Shown piece by piece: positions 5,900 to 6,268 of a DNA stretch of 6,268 bases; the stretch's first letter is position 1; every line of letters starts with the position of its first letter. The notes under the pieces were generated by a model. The model searched no databases. It was not told the origin of the DNA and worked only from the letters and a program-made list of their open reading frames with translations. The position numbers and the translations under genes are program-made. Source of the stretch: JBEKLJ01 sp050010255 (lineage in GTDB: Bacteria > Acidobacteriota > Terriglobia > Bryobacterales > Bryobacteraceae); contig JBEKLJ010000201.1 of assembly GCA_050010255.1 (NCBI GenBank), positions 1-6,268 on the forward strand. Reading direction: 5' to 3'.

Positions 5900-6019
5900 G
5901 ACGCACACTTCAGGATTCACCCCGCGCGTTCCAGGTCACACTCCCTTCCGGCCTCGACACATCCAGAGCGGCTCCGACCTCAGCCGTTCCGCGCGCCTTC
6001 GATGTTAACGCGCCAGGAG

Positions 6020-6225
6020 CCCACAACCACTTTCATCCCTCAGGATGCGCCGAAGGCCCATGGGCACTCCTTGACAGTCGCGGCTCTGCGAGTGGCAGTA
6101 CGCCGCTGACCATGCTGCGCGTTCCGTAAGCGGTCGCATGCCGCTGGCTGAGATGGGATGAGAAGGCCGGCCTCCCGCGGGATGCGTTAAGCTCCCAATG
6201 GATAGCGCACTCGAAGGTGCAATGG
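6020..6225. other. Noncoding stretch with short palindromes
   Basis: I see no supportable gene in this stretch; the + frame open across its first part is Arg/His/Pro-rich and is the complement of transposase and leader sequence. It holds several symmetric elements: the 10-bp palindrome GCCCATGGGC at 6056-6065; a 7-bp stem with one mismatch at 6075-6081/6088-6094, directly after a TTGACA at 6071-6076; a 5-bp stem at 6129-6133/6141-6145; two touching 10-bp palindromes at 6164-6173 and 6173-6182; and GCAC/GTGC at 6207-6210/6217-6220. The end of the IS110 element, and perhaps the start of another element, should lie here. Confidence 0.5.
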
Positions 6226-6233
6226 AAAGGAGG
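6226..6233 (+). promoter_or_regulatory. Strong ribosome binding site for the truncated gene at the window end
   Basis: AAAGGAGG at 6226-6233 lies 8 nt before the ATG at 6242. This near-consensus Shine-Dalgarno is the main support for a real start there. Confidence 0.65.
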
Positions 6234-6241
6234 ACCGGCCC

Positions 6242-6268
6242 ATGAGAAAGCGTACCACAGGGAAGGCG
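6242..6268 (+). CDS. Start of an unidentified gene, cut by the window end
   Basis: Nine codons (MRKRTTGKA) follow a near-consensus ribosome binding site and run off the window. The basic start resembles the N-termini of many transposases and DNA-binding proteins, but nine residues cannot identify a family. It diverges from the IS110 transposase, with about 425 bp between the two starts. It could be a neighbouring insertion sequence or an ordinary host gene. Confidence 0.5.

Larger units (their letters stand above)
4589..6019 (-). mobile_element. IS110-family insertion sequence, boundaries approximate
   Basis: The element is defined by a complete IS110-type transposase gene and by a structured noncoding leader 5' of it that reaches at least the outermost related repeat at 6009-6019. 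IS110 elements usually lack terminal inverted repeats and make little or no target duplication, so the true ends cannot be read directly. The right end must lie between the rpsT promoter (4508) and the transposase stop (4589). The left end lies somewhere at or beyond about 6019 and before the next ribosome binding site at 6226. A long noncoding region on the 5' side of the gene, with little room on the 3' side, fits the IS110 group better than the IS1111 group. Confidence 0.7.
5816..6019 (-). ncRNA. Candidate bridge/seek RNA region of the IS110 element
   Basis: In characterised IS110-group elements the noncoding end 5' of the transposase encodes a structured guide RNA with target- and donor-binding loops. 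This stretch is about 200 nt and noncoding in the element's direction. It holds several stem-loops: 5861-5874, 5879-5899, and an 8-bp stem at 5966-5973 with 5982-5989 that has one G:T pair on the + strand and a mismatch on the - strand. An 11-bp inverted repeat joins 5822-5832 to 6009-6019. I cannot assign the loops or the exact RNA ends, so this call rests on position and structure. Confidence 0.4.

Noticed and set aside
5816..5920. Longer transposase starting at 5920
   Set aside because: The extra 35 residues do not resemble IS110 N-termini. The ATG at 5815 has a near-ideal Shine-Dalgarno, and GIDVHK follows at the usual distance.
4572..5973. 8-bp inverted repeat AGCCGCTC (4572-4579) / GAGCGGCT (5966-5973) as subterminal IS ends of the IS1111 type
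   Set aside because: An 8-mer match between two GC-rich regions of this size is expected by chance about half the time. The flanks align only loosely, and the gene-side layout favours the IS110 group.
6071..6099. TTGACA as a -35 box of an outward (+ strand) promoter
   Set aside because: At 16-19 nt spacing the downstream bases (GGCAGT, GCAGTA) do not resemble a -10 box.
5579..6109. 176-residue + strand open frame over the transposase start and leader
   Set aside because: It overlaps the conserved transposase N-terminus antisense, is His/Arg/Pro-rich, and has no ribosome binding site or family pattern.

Overview
The window is GC-rich, densely packed bacterial chromosome. The gene order psd-pssA-(Asd/Usg-like)-lptE-holA, with a convergent rpsT, and the protein flavour (short-form phosphatidylserine decarboxylase, LPS-assembly lipoprotein) point to a Gram-negative, outer-membrane-bearing bacterium. 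My best guess is Acidobacteriota of the Solibacter/Bryobacter type. That is an inference from remembered family and gene-order patterns, not from a database search.

Positions 1-4108 (+ strand) hold five tightly coupled genes: the 3' part of psd, then pssA, a cysteine-free aspartate-semialdehyde-dehydrogenase-like (Usg-like) gene, lptE and holA. Gaps are 7 nt or less, or the genes overlap (14 bp and 4 bp), so one transcript is likely. PssA makes phosphatidylserine and Psd decarboxylates it to phosphatidylethanolamine. LptE helps place LPS in the outer membrane. HolA is the delta subunit of the DNA polymerase III clamp loader. The operon therefore joins envelope lipid supply with a replication gene.

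Positions 4078-4175 contain a 48-bp near-perfect tandem duplication (period 50 bp). It spans the junction between the convergent holA and rpsT genes and includes both stop codons. rpsT (ribosomal protein bS20, - strand, 4171-4443) has a plausible sigma-70-type promoter at 4479-4508.

Positions 4589 to about 6019 hold an IS110-family insertion sequence on the - strand. The DEDD/serine transposase gene (4589-5815) looks intact, and its noncoding 5' leader lies at 5816-6019 or beyond. In this family that side can encode the bridge/seek RNA. The leader has an unusual set of mutually exclusive inverted repeats that include the transposase ribosome binding site. One fold (16 bp with a single bulged base) buries the Shine-Dalgarno sequence, and a competing local 8-bp hairpin frees it. 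This is the most interesting structure in the window.

Positions 6020-6241 have no gene I can support, only several short palindromes. A strong ribosome binding site at 6226-6233 then introduces the first nine codons of a new + strand gene, which the window end cuts off.
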